Made by a program: the position numbers and the translations under genes. A stretch of 19,448 bases of DNA. Origin: an uncultured Prevotellaceae bacterium (GTDB lineage: Bacteria; Bacteroidota; Bacteroidia; Bacteroidales; Bacteroidaceae). Where the stretch lies: NCBI GenBank assembly GCA_937915745.1, contig CALGGJ010000114.1, positions 1-19,448 on the forward strand, read 5' to 3'. Shown here piece by piece: positions 1 to 7,322 of the stretch (positions within the stretch are counted from its first letter, which is position 1; each line of letters opens with the position of its first letter). The notes under the pieces are model-generated. The model saw only the letters and a list, made by a program, of their open reading frames with translations, was not told the DNA's origin and made no database searches.

Positions 1-40
1 AACAATACAAAAAAAAAGTGACCTTCATGTTAAAAAAAAG

Positions 41-65
41 TGGGGAATCGTGGTGGAATGTGGGG
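41..65 (+). promoter_or_regulatory. MraZ operator, three TGG boxes with 10-bp spacing
   Basis: TGGGG at 41-45, TGGTG at 51-55 and TGGGG at 61-65 are repeated exactly every 10 bp, so each box is followed by a 5-nt spacer. This is the layout of known MraZ operators (TGGGN direct repeats with 5-nt spacers in E. coli), and it lies directly upstream of mraZ, where MraZ autoregulates the dcw operon. The boxes sit just upstream of the -7 element at 75-82 and cover the place where the -33 element would be, which fits repression by blocking the sigma factor. The middle box has one mismatch (TGGTG). The link to MraZ is inferred from pattern and position. Confidence 0.8.
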
Positions 66-74
66 GAAAATCAC

Positions 75-82
75 TAAATTTG
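75..82 (+). promoter_or_regulatory. Bacteroidetes -7 promoter element for mraZ and the dcw operon
   Basis: TAAATTTG matches the Bacteroidetes -7 consensus TAnnTTTG. It lies 27 bp before the mraZ ATG, which predicts a leader of about 20-25 nt. No TTTG-like -33 element is visible at the expected spacing; that stretch is occupied by the MraZ boxes. The promoter may therefore be weak by itself. Confidence 0.65.
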
Positions 83-109
83 CAGACGAAAACAAAATAG
101 TAAGGATTG

Positions 110-568
110 ATGCGATTTATCGGAGACTATTCAGCCAAAATAGATGCAAAGGGCAGGGTGTTCCTGCCTGCACAACTGAGAAAGGTGCTGGAGGCAGAAG
201 GCGAAGCACGCTGCATACTGCATTCAGATCTTTTCCAGCCGTGCCTTGTGCTTTATCCCGAAAGCCTTTGGAACGAAATGCTTGACATGATGCGGCAGCG
301 CTTCAATCTATGGAACGGAACTCACCAAAATATACTACGTAAATTTGTGGCCACGGCTGATGTGGTGGAACCCGACAGCAACGGACGTATATTGATAAAT
401 AAAAAGAAACTGGAATATGCAGGCATATCGTCCGACGTTAGAATTCTCGCTGTTGACGACCACATCGAAATATGGGACAAGCAGAAGTGTGACGACATAC
501 TAAGCAAGACCGACTCGCTTGGCGACGAGCTTCAAGCCCTTATGGCCGACATGCCTATATCGCTCTGA
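110..568 (+). CDS. mraZ: Transcriptional regulator MraZ
   Basis: A 152-residue protein, the usual MraZ length of about 150. It has the two AbrB/SpoVT-like half-domains of the family: an N-terminal one with DAKGRVFLPAQLR (residues about 12-24) and a second with DSNGRILINKKKL (about 92-104). MraZ forms a ring-shaped oligomer that binds the repeated TGG boxes at its own promoter and usually represses the dcw operon. I chose the ATG at 110, which gives MRFIGDYSAKID as in other MraZ proteins; an in-frame TTG at 107 is less likely because it abuts the AAGGA at 102-106. The gene is first in the cluster and is followed by an unusually long 194-bp gap before rsmH. The 3' end contains GCCGACATGCC, an 11-mer found again at the rsmH start. 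Confidence 0.95.
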   Translation: MRFIGDYSAKIDAKGRVFLPAQLRKVLEAEGEARCILHSDLFQPCLVLYPESLWNEMLDMMRQRFNLWNGTHQNILRKFVATADVVEPDSNGRILINKKKLEYAGISSDVRILAVDDHIEIWDKQKCDDILSKTDSLGDELQALMADMPISL

Positions 569-767
569 CACGACACATATATGCCACTTGCAGGCATTAC
601 CGCACCTTCCCCGGGAGGTATGGTGCAACTGCATAAACTTAAGAGTCCTCGCGCGCGAACATTGCTAATATATGAGGAGCTGAATTGCAAGTATAAGGAG
701 CTGTGACAAGCTTTATTTGAATATAAGAGTTGTGACAAGCTTTATCAAAAAACATAGCCGACATGCC
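545..767 (+). repeat. 11-bp direct repeats bracketing the mraZ-rsmH gap
   Basis: GCCGACATGCC occurs at 545-555, in the last codons of mraZ, and again at 757-767, across the rsmH start codon. The 201 bp between contain the three-copy repeat at 671-745 and a GC-rich hairpin (GCACC 602-606 with GGTGC 622-626, or CCTTC 605-609 with GGAGG 614-618) that has no T-run. A small ORF at 581-706 (41 codons) has no recognisable family and is not called. The flanking repeat might be an insertion footprint, but the six bases GCCGAC are very common in these genes, so chance is possible. Confidence 0.35.
671..745 (+). repeat. Three direct repeats of a 24-25 bp AT-rich unit
   Basis: Copies B (692-716) and C (722-745) share the pattern TATAAG(G)AGYTG followed by TGACAAGCTTTAT and differ by one indel and one C/T change. 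A degenerate copy A starts at 671 with TATGAGGAGCTG and then diverges. Start-to-start distances are 21 and 30 bp. The unit holds the palindrome AAGCTT. It lies in the only long gap at the promoter-proximal end of the dcw cluster and does not resemble the 22-bp GC-rich family found elsewhere in the window. Function is unknown. Confidence 0.7.
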
Positions 768-1683
768 CGAAACCGCCTCGACATACCATAACCCTGTGCT
801 GTTGATGCCAAGCATCGATGCCATGAACATCGCACCCAGAGGAATATACGTGGATGTGACGATGGGCGGCGGAGGTCATACACGTGAAATACTGAGCCGG
901 ATGGATGCCGACTCACACCTCTATTCATTCGACCAAGATGCAGACGCTGAAACCAACGCACCTGCCGGTGATAGTCGCTTCACGTTCGTGAGAAGCAACT
1001 TCCGCTACCTGCGCAATTTCATGCGATACTACTGCCATGACCACGACATCGATGCCATTCTGGCCGATCTTGGAGTGTCGTCACACCATTTCGACAGTCC
1101 GCAGCGTGGTTTTTCAATACGCAACGACGGTCCGCTCGACATGCGGATGAATCAGAAATCGGGCCTGACTGCTGCACAAATCGTAAACAACTACGACGAA
1201 ACGGCTCTCGCCACACTGTTCCACAATTATGGAGAACTTAACAACAGTCGCCAACTGGCACGTGCCATCATCAAGGCAAGAGCTTTGCATCAGATTGAGA
1301 CAACCACACAACTCATCGAGACACTGCAACCGCAGCTCGGCCGCGACCGTGAAAAGAAAGACATGGCGAAAGCCTTTCAGGCACTGCGCATAGAAGTGAA
1401 CCAAGAGATGCAGGCTTTGAGCGAGATGCTAAAAGCCGCCACCCAACTGCTGAGACCCGGAGGCCGGCTCGTGGTCATTACCTATCATTCGCTCGAAGAC
1501 CGTATGGTGAAAAACATGATGCGTACCGGTAACACCGAAGGACATGAAGAGAAAGACTTCTACGGTAACATATCGGTGCCATATACATCGCTCACCCGAA
1601 AACCCATAATACCAACGGCCGAAGAGCAGGAAGCCAACCCACGATCGCGGAGTGCCAAACTGAGGGTTGGCATCAAGGTCTGA
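763..1683 (+). CDS. rsmH: 16S rRNA (cytosine(1402)-N(4))-methyltransferase RsmH
   Basis: A 306-residue protein matching RsmH (MraW), which uses S-adenosylmethionine to methylate N4 of C1402 in the 16S rRNA decoding centre. The N-terminus YHNPVLL (8-14) is the family's entry motif. VDVTMGGGGHT (30-40) is the SAM-binding glycine loop, and ADLGVSSHHFDSPQRGFS (101-118) is the diagnostic block before GPLDMRMN. Near the C-terminus GGRLVVITYHSLEDR and the basic NPRSRSAKLR segment are also typical. The ATG at 763 gives the expected distance to YHNPVLL. rsmH is the conserved second gene of dcw clusters and does not itself take part in division. Confidence 0.97.
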   Translation: MPETASTYHNPVLLMPSIDAMNIAPRGIYVDVTMGGGGHTREILSRMDADSHLYSFDQDADAETNAPAGDSRFTFVRSNFRYLRNFMRYYCHDHDIDAILADLGVSSHHFDSPQRGFSIRNDGPLDMRMNQKSGLTAAQIVNNYDETALATLFHNYGELNNSRQLARAIIKARALHQIETTTQLIETLQPQLGRDREKKDMAKAFQALRIEVNQEMQALSEMLKAATQLLRPGGRLVVITYHSLEDRMVKNMMRTGNTEGHEEKDFYGNISVPYTSLTRKPIIPTAEEQEANPRSRSAKLRVGIKV

Positions 1684-1740
1684 AAGCTGAATACTAAAGG
1701 CATATGAGGAAACGATAATACGGCAAAGGGAAATGTACTA

Positions 1741-2202
1741 ATGAACGACGAAAACAAAGACATAGCAGAAGAATTGGCCAACGCGCTGAACGAAGCCGAG
1801 ACGAAGGAACGTGCTGAGAAGGAAGAAGCCATCAAGGCCATAAAGAAGTTTACCGACCAGGATGAAGACGATAACTCGCTTGGCGAGATAACATTAAAGT
1901 CAATCATCGGAGGCGACATACTGCAGAGCCGCTTTATGCTAAGACAGGTAGTCTTCTTTATGTTCCTGGTGTTGCTGGCCATCATCTACACAGGCAACCG
2001 CTATGCGAGCCAGCAGGATACATTGCTAATCGACAGTTTGAAGGTAGTCCTGCAAGAAGAACGCTACAGAGTGCTTACGATGGAAAGCGAATTGCTCAAC
2101 GCAAGCCGCCAATCGGAAATTGTGAAAGAATTGAAAGCCAACGGCGACTCAACCCTGCTACACTCCACCACTCCGCCATTTGCCATAAGCAAAAAAGACT
2201 AA
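1741..2202 (+). CDS. ftsL: FtsL-like cell division protein
   Basis: A 153-residue single-pass membrane protein between rsmH and ftsI, the position of ftsL in dcw clusters. Residues 1-66 are highly charged and acidic, rich in Glu, Lys and Asp, and should lie in the cytoplasm. A membrane segment follows at about 69-84 (VVFFMFLVLLAIIYTG), then a periplasmic heptad-like region (about 90-132) fit to form a coiled coil with an FtsB/DivIC-type partner. FtsL helps recruit and activate FtsW-FtsI. Sequence identity to proteobacterial FtsL is not apparent, so the call rests on topology, size and position, and on the known Bacteroidetes FtsL-like family. The start at 1741 follows AAAGGG at 1725-1730; ftsI begins 5 bp after the stop. 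Confidence 0.85.
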   Translation: MNDENKDIAEELANALNEAETKERAEKEEAIKAIKKFTDQDEDDNSLGEITLKSIIGGDILQSRFMLRQVVFFMFLVLLAIIYTGNRYASQQDTLLIDSLKVVLQEERYRVLTMESELLNASRQSEIVKELKANGDSTLLHSTTPPFAISKKD

Positions 2203-2207
2203 TCACT

Positions 2208-4427
2208 ATGAAGTTTGACAAGAAATACATATCGAGCCAATCTACGCTGGTGTTAATCATAGCACTGGCCTTCTGTGCTGCAATCGTAGTGGTAATGGTA
2301 AAAACCATGGTCTTCGACAAGGCTTTCTGGGAAAATCAGCGTCGCAACAACTTCGAGCAGGACAGCCTTACCGTGCCTGCCATGCGTGGGAACATACTTT
2401 CTGCCGACGGTCAACTCATGGCAAGCAGCCTGCCCGACTACAAGATATACATCGACTTCAAGTCGGGCCTCAGCAACGAAGCCATTAAGAAAGGCGTCTT
2501 TTCACACCGCGACTCCATATATCACCTCACAAAAGACTCGCTCTTCATGGGCAAGGGTGAGGTGTTTGCAGCCATGCTCGACACAATATGCAACGGTCTT
2601 GCCGAAATATGTCCGAACAGGACCGCTGCCGACTACCGTAAACACTTTGCCGAAGGGTGGACATCGCAAAGCCGATACTTCGAAGTGTGCAAGGGCACTA
2701 CACTCAACTACATTCAATACACTGAAATCATGCGGTTGCCCTTTTTCCGCGATTATCCACGCCGCAGATACTACGTGGGCCTTACAATCGAGGAACGCAA
2801 CAACCGCAAGAAACCGTTCGGATCGCTTGCACGACGCACACTGGGCGAGATGTTTGGAGCAAAAGACTCGGCTCGCTCGGGCATGGAGCTGGCCTACGAC
2901 TCGCTGTTGCGCGGTGTTCCAGGCGTCAAACACCGTCGTAAGATTCTGAACAAATACATCGACCTCATAGACATCAAGCCTCGCAACGGATACGATATCG
3001 TATCGACAATAGACGTCACGATGCAAGACGTGTGTGAAAGTGCCCTGCGCGAGGAGTTTGAAGTAATAAAAGGCACAGGCGGACTTGCCGACATGGGAGT
3101 CGTCGTACTGATGGAAACCAAGACAGGCGACGTGAAAGCCATAGTAAATCTGTCGCTCTACGATGATGGCCAATACTACGAAGCACGCAACTTTGCTTTG
3201 GCTGCCCTCATGGAGCCAGGGTCAACATTCAAGACCGCATCGATTCTGGTGGGACTTGACGATGGCGAACTGACACTCAACGACCACACCAACGGTAACG
3301 GGGGGGTGTATAACATGTATGGGTCGATGATGAAAGACCACAACTGGAACCGTGGCGGATATGGCGATATGGACGTGGCACACACACTGATGTACTCATC
3401 TAACATAGGCGTGAGCCGACTTATCGACAGCCGATACCATAACAATCCCGAGAAATTCGTCGAAGGACTCCACCGCATCGGTATCGGTGCCGACCTCCAA
3501 TTGCCGTTCGTAGGTTCGGCCACACCTGTCATACGTATGCCTAAGCCCGATAGGAGCAACTGGTCGAAGACCGCCTTGGCATGGATGTCGATAGGATATG
3601 AGACGCAGATTCCACCTATCTCGACCATTGCGTTCTACAATGCTATTGCCAACAACGGCAAGATGGTAAGCCCCCGGTTTGTGAAAGAAGTTCAGGAAAA
3701 CGGCAAGACCATATCGACCATACCAGTTAAGGTGTTGAAAGAGCAGATTGCACGTCCTGAAGCCATTGAGCAGATACGCGAGATACTGGTGCGCGTGGTA
3801 AGTGAAGGTGTTGGCAAACGTGCCGGAAGCAAGCTTTTCACCGTAGCCGGCAAGACGGGAACGGCTCAAGTGGTAGGCAATGGTGGATACAAGGGCGGCG
3901 GACACCTCGTGAGTTTCTGCGGGTACTTCCCTGCCGAAGACCCTAAATACACATGTATCGTTGCCATACGTCTGAAGTACGGATTGGCGTCGGGCGGCGG
4001 ACAGGCCGGTCCGGTGTTCAAGAAGATTGCCGAGAGTATTTATGCCAATGATGTGACGAGCGACCTGACACGAGCCGTTGACACCCTGACCGTGTATGTA
4101 CCCGAAGTGAAGAATGGAGATGTGAGCGCTGCGCGGTACGTGCTGGACGAACTTAACATCCCTGCCCCTGCTCACAATACAGAGAAGGGCGACATAGGGC
4201 AGGCCGTGGCCGAAGGCGATGGTGTGAATTTCAGTATCAACGACAACGACATCGACCATCTGCCCAACCTCTTGGGTATGGGTCTGCGCGATGCAGTATT
4301 CGAAATCGAACGACGTGGAATGAGGGCAAAAGCCAGTGGCGCCGGACGAGTGACACATCAGAGTGTGGCCGCCGGCACCAAGACCGAATCCAATAAGACC
4401 GTAGAGATAGAATTGACCAACGATTAA
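2208..4427 (+). CDS. ftsI: Septal peptidoglycan transpeptidase FtsI (PBP3) with C-terminal PASTA domain
   Basis: A 739-residue class B penicillin-binding protein. A short cytoplasmic tail and one membrane anchor (about 13-33) lead into the pedestal domain (AMRGNILSADGQLMASS, about 59-74). The transpeptidase domain carries all three active-site motifs: STFK (339-342, nucleophile S339), SSN (397-399) and KTGT (549-552). A PASTA domain occupies about 684-739 (HLPNLLGMGLRDAVFEIE), a normal feature of Bacteroidales FtsI but absent from E. coli FtsI. It cross-links septal peptidoglycan in the periplasm with FtsW. It starts 5 bp after ftsL and ends 10 bp before murE, indicating one transcript. The SSN triad and intact KTGT suggest a functional, beta-lactam-sensitive enzyme class. 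Confidence 0.96.
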   Translation: MKFDKKYISSQSTLVLIIALAFCAAIVVVMVKTMVFDKAFWENQRRNNFEQDSLTVPAMRGNILSADGQLMASSLPDYKIYIDFKSGLSNEAIKKGVFSHRDSIYHLTKDSLFMGKGEVFAAMLDTICNGLAEICPNRTAADYRKHFAEGWTSQSRYFEVCKGTTLNYIQYTEIMRLPFFRDYPRRRYYVGLTIEERNNRKKPFGSLARRTLGEMFGAKDSARSGMELAYDSLLRGVPGVKHRRKILNKYIDLIDIKPRNGYDIVSTIDVTMQDVCESALREEFEVIKGTGGLADMGVVVLMETKTGDVKAIVNLSLYDDGQYYEARNFALAALMEPGSTFKTASILVGLDDGELTLNDHTNGNGGVYNMYGSMMKDHNWNRGGYGDMDVAHTLMYSSNIGVSRLIDSRYHNNPEKFVEGLHRIGIGADLQLPFVGSATPVIRMPKPDRSNWSKTALAWMSIGYETQIPPISTIAFYNAIANNGKMVSPRFVKEVQENGKTISTIPVKVLKEQIARPEAIEQIREILVRVVSEGVGKRAGSKLFTVAGKTGTAQVVGNGGYKGGGHLVSFCGYFPAEDPKYTCIVAIRLKYGLASGGGQAGPVFKKIAESIYANDVTSDLTRAVDTLTVYVPEVKNGDVSAARYVLDELNIPAPAHNTEKGDIGQAVAEGDGVNFSINDNDIDHLPNLLGMGLRDAVFEIERRGMRAKASGAGRVTHQSVAAGTKTESNKTVEIELTND

Positions 4428-4437
4428 TATATGAAAG

Positions 4438-5889
4438 ATGAAACTGAGCGATTTAATCAACAACATAACACCACTTGAGGTCGTGGGAACAACCGACCGC
4501 GATATCAGGGGTGTGAACCTCGACTCGCGCCAGATAAGCGCCTCACACATGTTTGTTGCCATACGCGGCACACAGGCCGACGGTCATCGCTTCATACCGA
4601 AGGCCATCGAGCAGGGAGCAACCGCCATCGTATGTGAACAGTTGCCAGACAATATCGACGCGACAGTGACCTACATACGAGTGGAAAACTCTGAAGATAT
4701 CACCGGCAACATTGCCTCGGCATTTTTCGACATGCCGTCGGCAAAGCTGAAGCTCGTGGGTGTGACCGGCACCAACGGCAAAACAACTGTTGCAACCACA
4801 CTTTATAACATCTTCCGCCATCTCGGATATAAGGCAGGCCTGTTGTCCACCGTGGTGAACTACATTGACGGCAAGTCCATACCGACCGAACACACTACGC
4901 CCGACCCCATCACCCTCAACCGCCTCCTGGCCGCAATGGTCGATGCAGGGTGCGACTATGTGTTCATGGAGGTCAGTTCGCACGCCATAGTACAAAACCG
5001 TATCGGTGGACTCACATTTGCCGGTGGCATCTTCACCAACATAACCCGCGACCATCTGGATTATCATAAGACATTCGACAACTACCTGCATGCCAAGAAG
5101 TTGTTCTTCGACAATTTGCCTGCTTCGGCATTTGCCATAACCAACCTCGACGACAGGCATGGCATGGTCATGATGCAGAATACCAAAGCCATGGTCAAGA
5201 CCTACTCGGTGCAACAAGCAGCCGATTTCAAGGCCAAAATCATCGAATGTCACTTTGAGGGCATGTATCTTGACATCTGCGGACAGGAAGTTGGAGTGCA
5301 GTTCATCGGACGTTTCAACGCATCTAACCTGCTTGCAGTATATGGAGCCGCTGTCATGTTGGGTCAAGACCCTCACGAAGTACTGGTGGCAATGAGCATG
5401 ATGCATCCTGTGAGCGGCCGGTTGGAGGCCATCAACGCTCCGGCTGGCTACACAGCCATTGTCGATTATGCCCATACTCCCGATGCCCTTGAGAATGTGT
5501 TGGGAGCCATACACGGAGTACTCGAAGGCAAAGGTCGTGTCATAACAGTGTGTGGAGCCGGAGGCAACCGCGACAAAGGAAAACGTCCGCTCATGGCACA
5601 AGAGGCAGTGCGCCAAAGCGACCATGTCATAATCACAAGCGACAACCCACGCTTTGAAGAGCCGCAAGACATCATCAACGACATGCTGGCAGGGCTCGAT
5701 GCCTGGCAAATGCGCCACGTACTGGCAATAGCCGACCGCCGCGAAGCCATACGTGCGGCTTGCATGATGGCACAGAAGGGCGATGTGATACTGATTGCCG
5801 GCAAGGGACACGAAGACTATCAAGAAATAAAAGGTGTGAAACATCATTTCGACGACAAGGAGGAAGTGCTGAAGATTTGCCAGGCATGA
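4438..5889 (+). CDS. murE: UDP-N-acetylmuramoyl-L-alanyl-D-glutamate--2,6-diaminopimelate ligase MurE
   Basis: A 483-residue Mur ligase that adds the third stem-peptide residue in the cytoplasm using ATP. GVTGTNGKTT (108-117) is the P-loop. EVSSHAI (178-184) and NITRDHLDYH (201-210) are central-domain motifs, and K220 in HAKKLFF is at the site of the carbamylated lysine. DNPR (402-405) is the signature that selects meso-diaminopimelate over lysine, so this wall is expected to be DAP-type, as usual for Bacteroidales. The ATG at 4438 gives the normal N-terminus MKLSDLI; another ATG at 4431 is out of frame. The following gap of 162 bp holds the first locus of the 22-bp repeat family. Confidence 0.96.
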   Translation: MKLSDLINNITPLEVVGTTDRDIRGVNLDSRQISASHMFVAIRGTQADGHRFIPKAIEQGATAIVCEQLPDNIDATVTYIRVENSEDITGNIASAFFDMPSAKLKLVGVTGTNGKTTVATTLYNIFRHLGYKAGLLSTVVNYIDGKSIPTEHTTPDPITLNRLLAAMVDAGCDYVFMEVSSHAIVQNRIGGLTFAGGIFTNITRDHLDYHKTFDNYLHAKKLFFDNLPASAFAITNLDDRHGMVMMQNTKAMVKTYSVQQAADFKAKIIECHFEGMYLDICGQEVGVQFIGRFNASNLLAVYGAAVMLGQDPHEVLVAMSMMHPVSGRLEAINAPAGYTAIVDYAHTPDALENVLGAIHGVLEGKGRVITVCGAGGNRDKGKRPLMAQEAVRQSDHVIITSDNPRFEEPQDIINDMLAGLDAWQMRHVLAIADRREAIRAACMMAQKGDVILIAGKGHEDYQEIKGVKHHFDDKEEVLKICQA

Positions 5890-5921
5890 CGCAAGGCATA
5901 ATGCCGACATCGGAAAACGAT

Positions 5922-5987
5922 TCCGCACTCACAGTCCCGCGACTCCGCACTCACAGTCCCGCGACTCCGCACTCACAGCCCCGCGAC
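5922..5987 (+). repeat. 22-bp tandem repeat, three units, locus 1 (murE-mraY gap)
   Basis: Three head-to-tail units at 5922-5943, 5944-5965 and 5966-5987. Units 1 and 2 are identical; unit 3 differs by a single T-to-C change. The unit contains GACTCCGCACTCACAG followed by a CCCGC block (rotated). About 17 of 22 positions match the repeat behind ftsW and it is also alignable to the repeat near rpsT. There are no spacers, so it is not a CRISPR array. It lies 32 bp after the murE stop and 64 bp before mraY, with no promoter-like sequence seen after it. Confidence 0.9.
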
Positions 5988-6051
5988 CCGCAACACACCG
6001 AAATGAAAGAAACAATGTAAACCAACCAAAGCAATCAACCATACAAAGATA

Positions 6052-7320
6052 ATGCTATACTACCTCTCACAATATCTCGAACAGTTTCACCTGCCAGGCA
6101 TCGGCATGTGGAACTATATCTCGTTCCGCTCGCTGCTGGCATTCATGCTTGCCCTGCTCATCACAATGTGTGCCGGCAAGAGTTTCATAACCTTCATGAA
6201 ACGCAAACGCCACCTGGAGTCGGCACGCGATGCCTTAATCGACCCCTACGGAGTTCAGAAGCACGGCACACCATCGATGGGCGGTGTCATCATTGTCGGA
6301 GCCGTAGTAATACCGGCCCTGCTGCTTGGACGCCTCGACAACATATACATTAACCTGCTCATCATCACCATTATATGGTTCGGGTTACTCGGTTTTCTCG
6401 ACGACTACATCAAACTGCGCGGCAACAAAGACGGCCTCAAGCCACGCTACAAGATACTGGGGCAACTGGCGCTGGGTACCGTGGTAGGCGTTGCACTATG
6501 GTTGTCGCCACAGGCCGTTGTAAGGGAAAACGTAGAGACGACCACCGAGTCGTCCACCGTAATCTATCACAAGAGCGAGGCACGTAAATCAACCGTAACG
6601 ACAGTGCCATTCTTCAAAAACAACAACCTCGACTACTACGAAGCATTCAACTGGATATCCGACGGTAAGACCAAACGTGCCTGCGGATGGATACTCTTCA
6701 TACTTGTCACAACCTTCGTTATCACCGCCGTATCAAACGGAGCCAACCTCAACGACGGCATGGACGGCATGTGTACGGGCAATGCAGCCATCATTGGCAC
6801 AGCCCTCGGCATCCTGGCCTACGTGTCGGGACACATACACTTTGCCAGCTACCTCAACGTGATGTACATACCCGGCTCGCAAGAAATTGTAGTATATCTC
6901 TGTGCATTTGTAGGTGCTCTCATCGGTTTCCTCTGGTACAACACCTTCCCTGCCAAGGTCTTCATGGGCGATACAGGCTCGTTGGCTATAGGAGGAGTAA
7001 TAGCCGTGACCGCGGTCATTATCCACAAAGAACTGCTCATACCGATACTCTGCGGAGTGTGGCTCATGGAAAGCGTGTCGGTGATACTGCAAGTATGGTA
7101 TGCCAAACGCGGAAACCGACGCGGAGTGAAGCAACGAGTTTTCCGCCGCGCACCGCTCCACGACCACTTCCGCGTGCTGCCGAGCCAACTGCTGGCAGAT
7201 GCCAAATATCTGTGCAAGCGCAACTCGACACCACTGCACGAAAACATGATAACCATTAGATTCTGGATTGTGACCATACTGCTCGCGGCAGTCACCATCA
7301 TAACACTGAAAATACGATAA
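6052..7320 (+). CDS. mraY: Phospho-N-acetylmuramoyl-pentapeptide-transferase MraY
   Basis: A 422-residue polytopic membrane enzyme that moves phospho-MurNAc-pentapeptide to undecaprenyl phosphate, making lipid I. Visible motifs are GTPSMGG (72-78), GFLDDY (114-119, with the paired catalytic-site aspartates), NGANLNDGMDGM (229-240), FMGDTGSLA (304-312) and PLHDHF (368-373), the last replacing the PLHHHF of many other phyla. About ten hydrophobic segments are present. It is some 60 residues longer than E. coli MraY, mainly through a hydrophilic insert at about 152-210 between two membrane segments, which I regard as a Bacteroidetes lineage trait. murD starts 2 bp after its stop, so the two are probably translated together. 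Confidence 0.96.
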   Translation: MLYYLSQYLEQFHLPGIGMWNYISFRSLLAFMLALLITMCAGKSFITFMKRKRHLESARDALIDPYGVQKHGTPSMGGVIIVGAVVIPALLLGRLDNIYINLLIITIIWFGLLGFLDDYIKLRGNKDGLKPRYKILGQLALGTVVGVALWLSPQAVVRENVETTTESSTVIYHKSEARKSTVTTVPFFKNNNLDYYEAFNWISDGKTKRACGWILFILVTTFVITAVSNGANLNDGMDGMCTGNAAIIGTALGILAYVSGHIHFASYLNVMYIPGSQEIVVYLCAFVGALIGFLWYNTFPAKVFMGDTGSLAIGGVIAVTAVIIHKELLIPILCGVWLMESVSVILQVWYAKRGNRRGVKQRVFRRAPLHDHFRVLPSQLLADAKYLCKRNSTPLHENMITIRFWIVTILLAAVTIITLKIR

Positions 7321-7322
7321 CC

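Noticed and set aside
602..626. GC-rich hairpin after mraZ as a terminator
   Set aside because: There is no T-run after the stem on either strand, so it does not fit an intrinsic terminator.
581..706. 41-codon ORF in the mraZ-rsmH gap
   Set aside because: It has no recognisable family or good ribosome binding site, and its 3' part runs through the repeat units, so an accidental frame is more likely.
3396..4571. Long open frame of 391 codons on the minus strand opposite ftsI and murE
   Set aside because: It is antisense to two clear genes and its translation has no recognisable domain; it results from codon bias on the coding strand. The same holds for minus-strand frames at 4543-5928 and 7650-8702.
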